Of a stretch of DNA of 49,395 nt, positions 31,766 through 39,014 are shown one piece after another. Origin of the DNA: WLNJ01 sp037131165 (GTDB lineage Bacteria; Actinomycetota; Thermoleophilia; Solirubrobacterales; Solirubrobacteraceae); NCBI GenBank assembly GCA_037131165.1, contig JBAXRO010000006.1:1-49395 (forward strand), read 5' to 3'. Made by a program: the position numbers and the translations under genes. The stretch's first letter is position 1; each line of letters begins with the position of its first letter. The notes beneath the pieces are model-generated. The model was given only the letters and a program-made list of their open reading frames with translations. It did no database searches and was not told the origin of the DNA.

Positions 31766-32169
31766 CCGAGAACGCCGAGAACGGACTCCGCGACGCGATC
31801 CAGGGAGCGATCGCCGACAACGAGGTGATCCTCTTCATGAAGGGCACACCCGAGCAGCCGATGTGTGGCTTCTCCGCCCGCACGGTGGCGATCCTCCAGG
31901 CTCACGAGGCTGCGTTCGCTGCGGTCGACATCCTTCCCGACCCGCGAATCCGCCAGGAGCTCTCGGCTTTCTCGAACTGGCCGACGATCCCCCAGCTGTT
32001 CGTAAAGGGTGAGCTCGTTGGTGGCTGCGACATCATCACCGAGTTGGCTGACAGCGGGCAGCTCGCCCCGATCCTCGGCGTCGAACAGCCGGCGGAGCCG
32101 ACTCCCGAACCGACTGGCGGCGCAGCCCCGAAGGCGCCGCCGATCCAGATCGACCGACCCTCCGAGTAG
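31762..32169 (+). CDS. grxD: Monothiol glutaredoxin, CGFS type
   Basis: Start GTG 31762 overlaps the bolA stop (GTGA). The 135-residue protein has the Grx4 hallmarks VILFMKGTPEQPMCGFSAR, with the CGFS motif at C35, NWPTIPQLFVKGELVGGCDI and a glutathione-binding GGCD. It ends in a 30-residue Pro-rich extension (PAEPTPEPTGG) that is absent from classical GrxD. CGFS glutaredoxins bind [2Fe-2S] with glutathione or an equivalent thiol and pair with BolA. How glutathione is replaced in an actinobacterium that may use mycothiol is an open point. Confidence 0.95.
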   Translation: MTENAENGLRDAIQGAIADNEVILFMKGTPEQPMCGFSARTVAILQAHEAAFAAVDILPDPRIRQELSAFSNWPTIPQLFVKGELVGGCDIITELADSGQLAPILGVEQPAEPTPEPTGGAAPKAPPIQIDRPSE

Positions 32170-32237
32170 CCGTCCGCGCCGCCGGGCGGCTCAGACGGCC
32201 GGGCAGGCCGAAACCCGCTGCCGTTCGACCGGCAGGG

Positions 32238-32540
32238 TCAGTCGGGGCCGCTGCCCGCAGGCGGCACGTCGGCCTGATCGCCTGACTCGGGCTGAGGTTC
32301 GAGAGCGAGCCGCTCGAGGATCCGCTTCGAGTCGCAGATCGCCTCACCGTCGATCTCGAGGACCGGCACGACCCGTTGGCCGCTGATCTCCTCGACGCCG
32401 TCGCGCTTGGAGCGGCGAAGCGGCTCGACCACCTGGGTGTGAGCGACTCCGAGACGGTTCAGTTCACGGGCAACCCGACCGCACGGGCAGAGGAAGTCGG
32501 TCGGAACGGGACAGCGGTGGAGGACGACGTCGCTTGCCAT
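32238..32540 (-). CDS. Thioredoxin-fold protein with CPCG motif (glutaredoxin/GST N-terminal domain-like)
   Basis: This 100-residue protein begins MASDVVLHRCPVPTDFLCPC and reads CPCG at C18-C20, where glutaredoxins have CPYC. VVPVLEIDGEAICDSKRIL is the cis-Pro and substrate-binding segment of a thioredoxin or GST N-terminal domain. There is no C-terminal helical GST domain. The start follows the upstream epimerase stop within a few bases, so the two are co-transcribed. The active-site layout suggests a thiol-disulfide or detoxification role, but the partner is unknown. Confidence 0.8.
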   Translation of the reverse strand: MASDVVLHRCPVPTDFLCPCGRVARELNRLGVAHTQVVEPLRRSKRDGVEEISGQRVVPVLEIDGEAICDSKRILERLALEPQPESGDQADVPPAGSGPD

Positions 32541-32544
32541 CGCC

Positions 32545-33609
32545 TCAGCGGGTCGCGACACCCGCGACGGCCTCCACTCGCTTGACGGTGCCGCCGGCGA
32601 TCCGCAGCGGCAACGGCTGGCGCGATCCCGGCTTCCTGAGCCGGTCGCCTTCGTACTCGCGCCACCATGCGACCGTCCGCTCCAACGTCTCCTCGTGTGG
32701 CGTCTGCGTCCAACCGAGCTCGCGCTTGGCCCGGGTCGAGCGATACGCCCACCGCTGGCTCGCAAGCTCGACCTCGCCCCTCGTGATCATCGTCCTGCCC
32801 GGCAGCTTCTCCATCACGTCGGCCATCGCGAGGGCGACGCTCGTCGGCAACTTCAGCGACGGCGGCTCGACTCCGCTGAGGCGGCCGAGGTCGGCGAACA
32901 GCCTCGTCAAGGTGAAGTTCCGGCCGCCGAGGATGTACCGCTCCCCCGGCTCGCCAAGCTCGGCGGCGAGGATGTGGCCCTCGGCGACATCGTTCGCATC
33001 CACGATGCAGAGCGTCCCATCCACGTAGGCGGGGATTTCACGCCGCATGAAGCGGCGGACGATGTCGGTCGAGGACCTCCTCCAGTCACCGGCCCCGAAG
33101 ACCTGGCCGGGCATCACGATCACGAGCGGCAGGCCGCGAGCAGCGATCCTCAGCGCCTGCACCTCGGCCTCGGCCTTGCTCTCCGGGTAGGCGAAGCCTA
33201 GCCCGGACAGGCCGTCGATCTGCGTCTCGTCCGCCGTCAGGCCGGCGGGCGCAGGCCCGAGAGCCGAAACCGAGGAAGTGAGCACAGCCCGTTCGACCCC
33301 GGCCTTGAGCGCCTCACCGAGAACCACGCGCGTGCCTTCGACGTTGACCTTGAAGTACTCCTCGCGGGTCGAGCGCAGCGAGGTGACTCCCGCGGCGTGG
33401 TAGACCGTCCCGACCCCCTTCATTGCCCGGCGGATCGCCCTGCGGTCGTTGACGTCGGCGAGGATGCGCTCGACCTCGAGGCCCTCGAGCGGCTCCTTCG
33501 GGGAGTCGGGCCGGAGGGTCACCCGGACCTCCTCGCCCCTTGCCAGCAGTGCCCGGACGAGGTGATGCCCGACGATCCCGGTTGCGCCTGTGACAAGGGT
33601 CGGAGCCAT
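32545..33609 (-). CDS. NAD-dependent epimerase/dehydratase (extended SDR)
   Basis: This 354-residue protein has the Rossmann motif TGATGIVG (GxxGxxG at 8-14), catalytic Ser in VLTSSVSALG and the YxxxK pair at Y141 and K145 (FAYPESK). The overall pattern resembles dihydroflavonol-reductase-like and hopanoid-associated epimerases (HpnA type), including GAGDWRRSSTDIVRRF and RYILGGRNFTLTRLF. It probably acts on a nucleotide sugar or a lipid-linked ketone. Start ATG 33609 is supported by the -10-like hexamer seven bases upstream. It is divergent from degV by 37 bp. Confidence 0.9.
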   Translation of the reverse strand: MAPTLVTGATGIVGHHLVRALLARGEEVRVTLRPDSPKEPLEGLEVERILADVNDRRAIRRAMKGVGTVYHAAGVTSLRSTREEYFKVNVEGTRVVLGEALKAGVERAVLTSSVSALGPAPAGLTADETQIDGLSGLGFAYPESKAEAEVQALRIAARGLPLVIVMPGQVFGAGDWRRSSTDIVRRFMRREIPAYVDGTLCIVDANDVAEGHILAAELGEPGERYILGGRNFTLTRLFADLGRLSGVEPPSLKLPTSVALAMADVMEKLPGRTMITRGEVELASQRWAYRSTRAKRELGWTQTPHEETLERTVAWWREYEGDRLRKPGSRQPLPLRIAGGTVKRVEAVAGVATR

Positions 33610-33616
33610 CCCGGGC

Positions 33617-33622
33617 AGGGTA
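33617..33622 (-). promoter_or_regulatory. -10-like hexamer of the SDR gene
   Basis: TACCCT on the minus strand, seven bases before ATG 33609. Confidence 0.45.
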
Positions 33623-33632
33623 GCGCGGCTGG

Positions 33633-33638
33633 TAGGGT
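33633..33638 (+). promoter_or_regulatory. -10-like hexamer of the degV-family gene
   Basis: TAGGGT, eight bases before ATG 33647. Only ten bases separate it from the opposing SDR hexamer. Confidence 0.45.
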
Positions 33639-33646
33639 CCGGCACG

Positions 33647-34519
33647 ATGCCTGACGTCGCCGTCGTTGCGGATACCTGCCACTACATGCCGTCGGAGCTG
33701 GTCCAGAAGCTTGGCATCAAGCTCGTCTCGCTCCATGTCCTCCTCCCCGACGGCAGTGAACGGCTCGAGACCTCCTACCCGGACTTCAACGAGTTCTACG
33801 AACTGCTGATGAGCTCGACCGACGAGCTCCCGAAGACCTCGCAGCCATCTCCCGGTGAGTTCCTCGAAGTCTGGGAGCCACTGCTCGACGAAGGACGCGA
33901 AGTCGTCTCGCTGCACATCGCCGGTGGGGTCTCGGGCACCCATTCCTCGGCGGTCCAGGCACGCGAGACGCTTGGCCCGCGCGCGGAGCGCGTCCACCTC
34001 GTCGACACCCGCTCCGGAGCCGGGGGCGAAGGCCTGATCGTGCTCGCAGCGGTCGCCGCCGCCCAGTCGGGCCGCAGCGGAGCCGAGACAGCCGCCCATG
34101 CCCAGGCCGCACGCGAACGGATGAGGATCTGGTTCTCGGTCGACACTCTCGAGTACTTCGAGCGCGGCGGGCGAATCGGGCGGGCCCAGGCATGGATCGG
34201 CTCGGCCCTGAAGATCAAGCCGATCCTGACGATCGAGGACGAAGTCGCACCGGTCGAACGGGTGCGAACGACCACCAAGGCGTTCCAGCGGATGGTCGAG
34301 TTCCTCGAGCTGCTCCAGGCCGAAGGCCAGGACGGTTGGTGCGTTCAGCACATCCGGCGCCCCGACCAGGCTGCCGCTCTGGTCGCAGAGGGACGCAAGA
34401 TCTTCGGCAATGAGCCGCTCTTCGTCTCGGAAGTCGGACCGGTGATGGGTACCTACGCCGGCCCGGGAATGCTCGGCGTCGGAGGGGTTCCCCTCGCGAT
34501 GGCCGACGTCAACCGCTGA
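33647..34519 (+). CDS. DegV family fatty-acid-binding protein
   Basis: This 290-residue protein starts MPDVAVVADTCHYMP and has the DegV signatures: LPKTSQPSPGEF, GGVSGTHSSA, LVDTRSGAGGEG and FERGGRIGRAQAWIG. DegV/FakB proteins hold a single fatty acid in a tunnel; in Firmicutes they present it to fatty acid kinase FakA. No fakA-like gene lies in the window, so whether it acts in fatty acid activation here is open. Start supported by hexamer spacing. Confidence 0.92.
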   Translation: MPDVAVVADTCHYMPSELVQKLGIKLVSLHVLLPDGSERLETSYPDFNEFYELLMSSTDELPKTSQPSPGEFLEVWEPLLDEGREVVSLHIAGGVSGTHSSAVQARETLGPRAERVHLVDTRSGAGGEGLIVLAAVAAAQSGRSGAETAAHAQAARERMRIWFSVDTLEYFERGGRIGRAQAWIGSALKIKPILTIEDEVAPVERVRTTTKAFQRMVEFLELLQAEGQDGWCVQHIRRPDQAAALVAEGRKIFGNEPLFVSEVGPVMGTYAGPGMLGVGGVPLAMADVNR

Positions 34520-34564
34520 CCGGAGCCCCTCGCGAGGCGTTCGGCGGAGCTTCGTGCTCGCCGA

Positions 34565-34801
34565 TCAGCGCTTGCGGCGCCCGCGCAGCATCAGCCCACC
34601 GAGGGCGAACACTCCGCCGCCGATGACGAAACCGGCTGCCGCAGCGGCGGCCGTGTACTGATCGCGGTTCTCGGCGAGCTTGCCTCGCCATGCGGTGAGC
34701 TTGACCACCTCACCGCGAAGGCTGACGATCGAGTTCGCGAGCTCGGCCCGGTTCTGCTCGATCGAGTTGCGGATCTCCTCGGGTGTGCGGCCTGAGCTCA
34801 C
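34565..34801 (-). CDS. DUF3618-like small membrane protein
   Basis: This 78-residue protein begins SSGRTPEEIRNSIEQNRAEL, a helix of the sort that opens DUF3618 proteins. After a soluble helix it has one membrane segment (AAAAAAGFVIGGGVFALGGL, about 52-72) and a basic C-terminus RGRRKR. It overlaps the upstream holin-like gene by 4 bp (34798-34801). Envelope-stress or cell-surface role is only suggested by context. Confidence 0.8.
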   Translation of the reverse strand: MSSGRTPEEIRNSIEQNRAELANSIVSLRGEVVKLTAWRGKLAENRDQYTAAAAAAGFVIGGGVFALGGLMLRGRRKR

Positions 34802-35301
34802 TTCTTCACCTCGTTCGCTGTCTTCTGGACTGCCTGCGGCGACACAGGGGCGACCGGGGTGCTGCCGGCCACGTGAGTCGGCTTGTCGGGGTTGGCCAGT
34901 GCCTCTCCCCCGCTGATCACCGTCTCCTTGATCTTGGTCGCTTCACCGATCGCCATCGTCGGCTTCGGGTTGGCCCTCAGCCACTTGTTGGCGATGAAGG
35001 CCGAGACGCCGGCAAGGACGAAGAGCAGGATCGCGACGATCAGGAACCCGACCCAAATGTCGTCGGGGAAGAAGATGTCGGCGATCACCCAGGCGAGAGC
35101 CTCGAGCAGGAAGATCAGGCCGAAGACCGCGAACACAGCGAACGCGATCGCGACACCGGCACCGCGCCCGAAGGTGGTTGCCTGCTGCTTGACCTCGGCC
35201 TTCGCGAGTTCGATCTCCTCACGGACGAGCAGCGATGCCCGCTCCGAGATCGAGGCGATGGCCTTCGTCAGGCCGTCCTGGGGGGAGTTCGAATCAGCCA
35301 C
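34798..35301 (-). CDS. Holin-like membrane protein (Phage_holin_3_6 / DUF1469 type)
   Basis: This 167-residue protein has an N-terminal amphipathic helix (SLLVREEIELAKAEVKQQA) and two membrane segments (about 51-74 and 84-108), the usual DUF1469 pattern. A Lys/Pro/Ala-rich tail of about 55 residues follows. I choose GTG 35301, which overlaps the upstream Pro-rich gene by 8 bp; GTG 35319 is possible. Despite the name, such chromosomal proteins are not phage lysis genes, and no phage gene is nearby. Its usual partner, a DUF3618 protein, follows directly. Confidence 0.82.
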   Translation of the reverse strand: MADSNSPQDGLTKAIASISERASLLVREEIELAKAEVKQQATTFGRGAGVAIAFAVFAVFGLIFLLEALAWVIADIFFPDDIWVGFLIVAILLFVLAGVSAFIANKWLRANPKPTMAIGEATKIKETVISGGEALANPDKPTHVAGSTPVAPVSPQAVQKTANEVKK

Positions 35302-35758
35302 GGATCTTCTTGAGGACACGGGCGACCGCGAACCCGGCAGCGAAGGCGACCGCGATCGCCTTCTCGGGAGCCATCGGTGCGGACTGTTCGGCGCTCGCCG
35401 CGGACTGCGTCGGCGGCTTGTACTGCGACTGGGCCGAGGACGGAGTGGCCGGCGGCGGCGTGCTGGAAGAAGCGCCCGGCTTGGGCGGATCGGCCGGCTT
35501 GGCGGCCTTCGGCGGTTCTGCGGCCACCGGCGGCTCTGGCTCCTCCGGGGAGTCGCCCTGCTTGGCGAAGGACGGAGCCGGCGCAGGCGGGACGGGCGGA
35601 GCGGACGCTGCGGGCGGGACCGGCGGCGACGGCGGGACGGCAGGCTGGTCCGTGGTCGGCTGCTCGGAAGGCGGTACCGGATCGGAACCGGGCGTACCGG
35701 AACCTTGGCCCGCCGACTTGGAGTCGCGGGGGTTGTCGGCCGGGGTGCTGAAGCTCAT
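35294..35758 (-). CDS. Pro/Ala/Ser-rich protein with C-terminal membrane anchor
   Basis: Most of this 154-residue protein is low-complexity Pro/Ala/Ser (e.g. QPAVPPSPPVPPAAS), ending in a short hydrophobic helix (AIAVAFAAGFAVARVL) and KKIRG. That suggests a tail-anchored protein with a disordered cytoplasmic or wall-facing arm. It overlaps both neighbours (ATGA at 35755-35758 and 8 bp at 35294-35301), so it is a true gene despite the composition. No family recognised. Confidence 0.75.
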   Translation of the reverse strand: MSFSTPADNPRDSKSAGQGSGTPGSDPVPPSEQPTTDQPAVPPSPPVPPAASAPPVPPAPAPSFAKQGDSPEEPEPPVAAEPPKAAKPADPPKPGASSSTPPPATPSSAQSQYKPPTQSAASAEQSAPMAPEKAIAVAFAAGFAVARVLKKIRG

Positions 35759-35895
35759 CGCCTCGGGGGCTCCGTGCCGAAGACCTTCACCCAGACCTGC
35801 TCGGCTCCCTTTTCGGCGATCTTGCTCACGGCAAGGCCGATCAAGGCGATCATTCCGGCCCAGATCAGGCTCTGGATCAGTTCGTTTTCCTTCAT
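35755..35895 (-). CDS. 46-residue small membrane protein, DUF4235-like
   Basis: A short frame from ATG 35895 encodes MKENELIQSLIWAGMIALIG, the rest of one membrane helix, KIAEKGAEQVWVKVFG and a final TEPPRR. The Trp near the end followed by Gly-x-Glu-Pro resembles DUF4235 proteins. The stop overlaps the start of the Pro-rich gene (ATGA, 35755-35758), which together with conserved-looking composition argues that it is translated. It is the first gene of the four-gene envelope operon. Confidence 0.7.
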   Translation of the reverse strand: MKENELIQSLIWAGMIALIGLAVSKIAEKGAEQVWVKVFGTEPPRR

Positions 35896-35922
35896 AACCC
35901 TGATCTAAGCAGAGCCGGCGGA

Positions 35923-36543
35923 CTAGCGGGTGTTATGTGCGGGCGACCCCAGCCCGCCGCAGACCGTCTCGGCGACGAATGCCGCGGCCCTGTCGAAGTC
36001 GCTCTCATCGGAGGGGATCAGATCGAAGATCCAGCCGGTCAGGACCTGCTCGATCGCACCGTAGAAGGCGAGGGCGGCGTAGGTCGACTCGACCTCGTCT
36101 CGCAGCTCGCCGCTCTCCTGCCCCTCGCGGACGATCGCGGCGATCATTTCGTACGCCTCGCGGATCTCGGCGAGGTGGGTGCGCCCGAAGGTGTTGACCG
36201 CTCGGGTGACCTCGACGATGATCACCCTCATCAACTCGGGGTCGTAGCGGTAGCTCTCGACGATGAACGATGCGACCCGCTCGAGTTTGTCCCTGGCCGG
36301 GAGGTCACGGCGGCCGATCTCCGCGATCTGAGCGATCAGCAGCTTCCAGCGCTGGGTGAACAGCTCGTCGAGGATCGCTTCCTTGCTGTCGAAGTAGTGG
36401 TAGACCAAGCCGTGGGCCACGCCGGCCTCGTCGGCGATGTCGCTGATCCGTCCGGCCGTGAAGCCCTGATTTGCGAAAACCTTGACCGCGGCGTCGAGGA
36501 TCCGCTGGCGCTTCTCGGCCGCGGCGTCGGCACGCGAAGTCAC
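35923..36543 (-). CDS. TetR family transcriptional regulator
   Basis: This 206-residue protein has an N-terminal HTH (RQRILDAAVKVFANQGF then ISDIADEAGVAHGLVYHYF, about 11-55). The C-terminal ligand domain reads like the FadR-type TetR_C found in fatty-acid regulators, which is a tentative resemblance. It overlaps the nitrilase stop by ATGA (36540-36543), so it is co-transcribed with it and may sense a related metabolite. Its operator could not be identified. Confidence 0.9.
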   Translation of the reverse strand: MTSRADAAAEKRQRILDAAVKVFANQGFTAGRISDIADEAGVAHGLVYHYFDSKEAILDELFTQRWKLLIAQIAEIGRRDLPARDKLERVASFIVESYRYDPELMRVIIVEVTRAVNTFGRTHLAEIREAYEMIAAIVREGQESGELRDEVESTYAALAFYGAIEQVLTGWIFDLIPSDESDFDRAAAFVAETVCGGLGSPAHNTR

Positions 36544-37373
36544 TCGCTCGCCTCCAGCGGCGTGAGCGACGCTTCGGGCCTTGCGAGCTCGATCAGTGGC
36601 ATTGCCTCCCTCACCTGATTGCGCAGGCTACGGTCAAGCTCGGCGGTGACGACCCCCGGGTCCTCCGACCCGAGCTCGGCGAGGATCCTCCCGTCGGGGC
36701 CGACGATCATCGACCGCCCTCCAGTCGGCTGGCCCGCGCCGTCGAGGCCGCACTGGTTGGCCGCGACGACGTGGCATCCGGTCTCTATCGCCCTTGCGCG
36801 CAGCAGCGACTCCCAGTGAGCCTCGGTCGTCTCACGGGTGAACGCTGCCGACACGCAGAGAACCTCGGCTCCATTGGCCGCAAGGTTGGCTGCCAAGGCC
36901 GGGAAACGGATGTCGAAACAGATCAGCAGGCCGGCCACGGCGCCGTCGGCGAGATGGGTAAGGACCGGCCCCTCACCCGGTTCGAAGATGTCCGACTCGC
37001 GATAGCGGCGGTCGGCTATGTCCGCGTCGAACAGGTGGATCTTGCGGTAGACGGCGCGCATCCGGCCCTGCGGATCGAAATGGGCGACCGTGTTGCCGAG
37101 GCGCTCATGGCCCTCGCGCGACTCGGCGAACGAACCGGAGACGAGGTCGATCGAAAACTCGGCTGCCAGCCGCGAACACATTCGCATCGCCGGGCCGTCG
37201 AGCGATTCGGCACCGGCCAGGGTCTCGCCGTCACCGCCGAGTACCGGCCACTTCTCCGGCAGTACGACGAGGTCCGCGCCCGCTGTGGCCGCCTCCCGGA
37301 TTCCCGCCTCGGCCGCGCCGAGATTCGCCTCCTTGTCGCCTGCACAAGCAAGCTGAACGACTGCCGCGAGCAA
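36540..37373 (-). CDS. Carbon-nitrogen hydrolase (nitrilase superfamily)
   Basis: Start TTG 37373 has GGGGGAG about seven bases upstream and gives MLAAVVQLACAGDKEANL, the usual beginning of the fold; ATG 37472 would add 33 low-complexity residues and overlap the divergent gene. The 277-residue protein has the catalytic triad E40 (VLPEKWP), K111 (YRKIHLFD) and C152 (LICFDIRFP). The pattern matches the omega-amidase/Nit2-like branch more than true nitrilases, but the amide substrate is not certain. Cytoplasmic. Confidence 0.9.
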   Translation of the reverse strand: MLAAVVQLACAGDKEANLGAAEAGIREAATAGADLVVLPEKWPVLGGDGETLAGAESLDGPAMRMCSRLAAEFSIDLVSGSFAESREGHERLGNTVAHFDPQGRMRAVYRKIHLFDADIADRRYRESDIFEPGEGPVLTHLADGAVAGLLICFDIRFPALAANLAANGAEVLCVSAAFTRETTEAHWESLLRARAIETGCHVVAANQCGLDGAGQPTGGRSMIVGPDGRILAELGSEDPGVVTAELDRSLRNQVREAMPLIELARPEASLTPLEASE

Positions 37374-37424
37374 CGTCTTCTCCCCCTTGTTTCCGGACGG
37401 TGATGCCGCCGGAATCGCTGAGAG

Positions 37425-37474
37425 TATCGTCGGAGCAGATGCGTCCGCACTCCGATCAGACGGCTCGGCCATGA
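37425..37474 (+). other. Possible leaderless 11-codon leader ORF before the DUF2804 gene
   Basis: TATCGT (37425-37430) is followed by eight bases and ATG 37439, which opens MRPHSDQTARP and stops at 37472-37474. That stop overlaps the ATG of the DUF2804 gene (ATGA, 37471-37474). The gene has no Shine-Dalgarno site of its own, so re-initiation after this leader peptide would explain its translation. It may be chance. Confidence 0.3.
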
Positions 37475-38322
37475 GCGCCCCGACCGCCTGGCGCGGCGAG
37501 TATGGATCGGTCCGCCCGGCCGGAACGGAGGCGCTGCGCCTGCCGCCCGAGCAACCGCGCCCGGTGCGCCGTGGCCACCTGCTCAAGCAGTGGCGATATG
37601 TGGCCGTCCACCACGAGGAGATGCAGATCTGCGCTGCGACGATCGCGGTCGGACCGGGCCGCAGCACCTTCTGGGCGATCTGGGACCGGGTCAACCGCGA
37701 GCTGACGGAAGGAAGCCACAAGAGGATGACCGGGGTCGAGACCCCGGATGGACGCCTGGTGATCGCCGACGGCGGGGTGTCGGCCGAGTTCGAGCTTGAC
37801 GAGGTCCCTGGAGTCGAGACGATCACGCCGGTTGGCAAGGATTGGACCTGGACCCGCAAGCAGGGCGGGATCGCCGCTCGCGGGCGCGTCACCGTGAACG
37901 GGCGGACGGTCGAGCTCGAGGCGCCGGCGATCATCGACGACTCGGCCGGGTACCACCCCCGCCGAACCGACTGGCGCTGGTGCAGCGGCGTCGGGACGCT
38001 GAACGACGGGCGACCCGTCGCCTGGAACTTCGTCAATGGCCTCAACGACACCCCGGGAGCGAGCGAGCAGACGGTCTGGATCGACGGCGAGGCCCACCAG
38101 ACCGAGAGTCCGCGGATCTCGACCGACCTGAGCAACGTCGCCTTCGTCGAGGGCGGTCGGCTCGACTTCCACGAGGAGGAGGCCCGCGGCCACGCCGAGA
38201 ACCTCGTGATCGTGCGATCGAGCTATACGCAGCCGTTCGGTCGGTTCAGCGGCCGCCTCCCCCATGCCGGATCGCTCGCGCAGGGTCTTGGCGTGATGGA
38301 GACTCACTCGGCCGTTTGGTGA
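37471..38322 (+). CDS. DUF2804 family protein
   Basis: This 283-residue protein is beta-rich and matches DUF2804 in general pattern: FWAIWDRVNRELTEGSHKRM, IIDDSAGYHPRRTDWRWCSG, VGTLNDGRPVAWNFVNGLN and a repeated jellyroll-like second half. The family has no known reaction; a lipocalin-like or hydroxyl-neurosporene-synthase-like fold is sometimes suggested. It diverges from the TetR-nitrilase pair. No signal peptide. Confidence 0.75.
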   Translation: MSAPTAWRGEYGSVRPAGTEALRLPPEQPRPVRRGHLLKQWRYVAVHHEEMQICAATIAVGPGRSTFWAIWDRVNRELTEGSHKRMTGVETPDGRLVIADGGVSAEFELDEVPGVETITPVGKDWTWTRKQGGIAARGRVTVNGRTVELEAPAIIDDSAGYHPRRTDWRWCSGVGTLNDGRPVAWNFVNGLNDTPGASEQTVWIDGEAHQTESPRISTDLSNVAFVEGGRLDFHEEEARGHAENLVIVRSSYTQPFGRFSGRLPHAGSLAQGLGVMETHSAVW

Positions 38323-38424
38323 GGGGGACTCGTCCCGGTCAACCGGCGGCAGTCGGGCCGATGCCCTGTCGCAGCCCCAGCTGACACGTCGATCTCAGGT
38401 CTGAAGCCGGCGATGCCTGCGAGG

Positions 38425-38934
38425 TCAGGGCCATGCCAGCAACATCAGCCTCCGGTTTCCGTCGGCCTTTCGATACCAAGGACCGCCGAAGCTCCGGACC
38501 AGCCACTGGAAGACGTCGGCGACGCCATGGCACGCCCGGACAGCAGCGCGCCGCGTGGGCCTCGAATCGCACGACCGCCCCATCCAGAGGCGGAAGCCCG
38601 AGTCGCACCAGTCGCGCGGGTAGGGCACCGAGGCCCTGCGGGGAGAGCGAGCCGCATCCCAGCCGTAGCCCCTCGCGCCGTAACAGCGGTCGTGCCAGTC
38701 GCAGGCGTCGACGAAGTCGTAGATCGCGTTGCGGTCCTTCCAGGCGGTCGCGCTGCCGAGCGCTCCGGGGCCGCAGCCCTCTGCCCTCGCTTCGGGCGCA
38801 GCCACAGCAGAGTGACCCAGGGCCACGATCAGCAGGCCGAGAGCGATCAGGGCGAGAGCTGAAGGGCGGCGGCTGCAGGACGTGGCGAAGGGCGCGGGCA
38901 CAGACCGCAGACTGGCGAAGCAATTGCGCAGCAT
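38425..38934 (-). CDS. Secreted phospholipase A2-like protein
   Basis: This 169-residue protein has a signal peptide (hydrophobic core SALALIALGLLIVALG, cleavage near ARA). The mature part contains GCGPGALGSATAWKDRNA followed by VDACDWHDRCYG, the His-Asp catalytic motif of secreted PLA2 (H81-D82), with cysteines placed for disulfides. Prokaryotic PLA2s hydrolyse the sn-2 ester of phospholipids using Ca2+. It is convergent with the DUF2804 gene and isolated. Activity is inferred from the motif only. Confidence 0.8.
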   Translation of the reverse strand: MLRNCFASLRSVPAPFATSCSRRPSALALIALGLLIVALGHSAVAAPEARAEGCGPGALGSATAWKDRNAIYDFVDACDWHDRCYGARGYGWDAARSPRRASVPYPRDWCDSGFRLWMGRSCDSRPTRRAAVRACHGVADVFQWLVRSFGGPWYRKADGNRRLMLLAWP

Positions 38935-39002
38935 GGGGCGCGATTCGCCAAGGATTCGAGCAGGTCACAGGTCGTACCGGGGAAGCTGCTGGCGAGTGGC
39001 GA

Positions 39003-39008
39003 TAGCGT
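39003..39008 (+). promoter_or_regulatory. -10-like hexamer of the PASTA lipoprotein gene
   Basis: TAGCGT, six bases before ATG 39015, no Shine-Dalgarno site. Confidence 0.4.
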
Positions 39009-39014
39009 TGTCGC

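Noticed and set aside
35286..35296. GTTCGAATC, resembling a tRNA T-loop
   Set aside because: It lies at the start of the holin-like gene; no acceptor stem, anticodon arm or D-arm can be folded around it. No other tRNA or rRNA signal was found in the window.
34798..35301. Prophage remnant suggested by a holin-like protein
   Set aside because: DUF1469 proteins are ordinary chromosomal envelope proteins, usually next to DUF3618 as here; no capsid, integrase, endolysin or tail genes are present.
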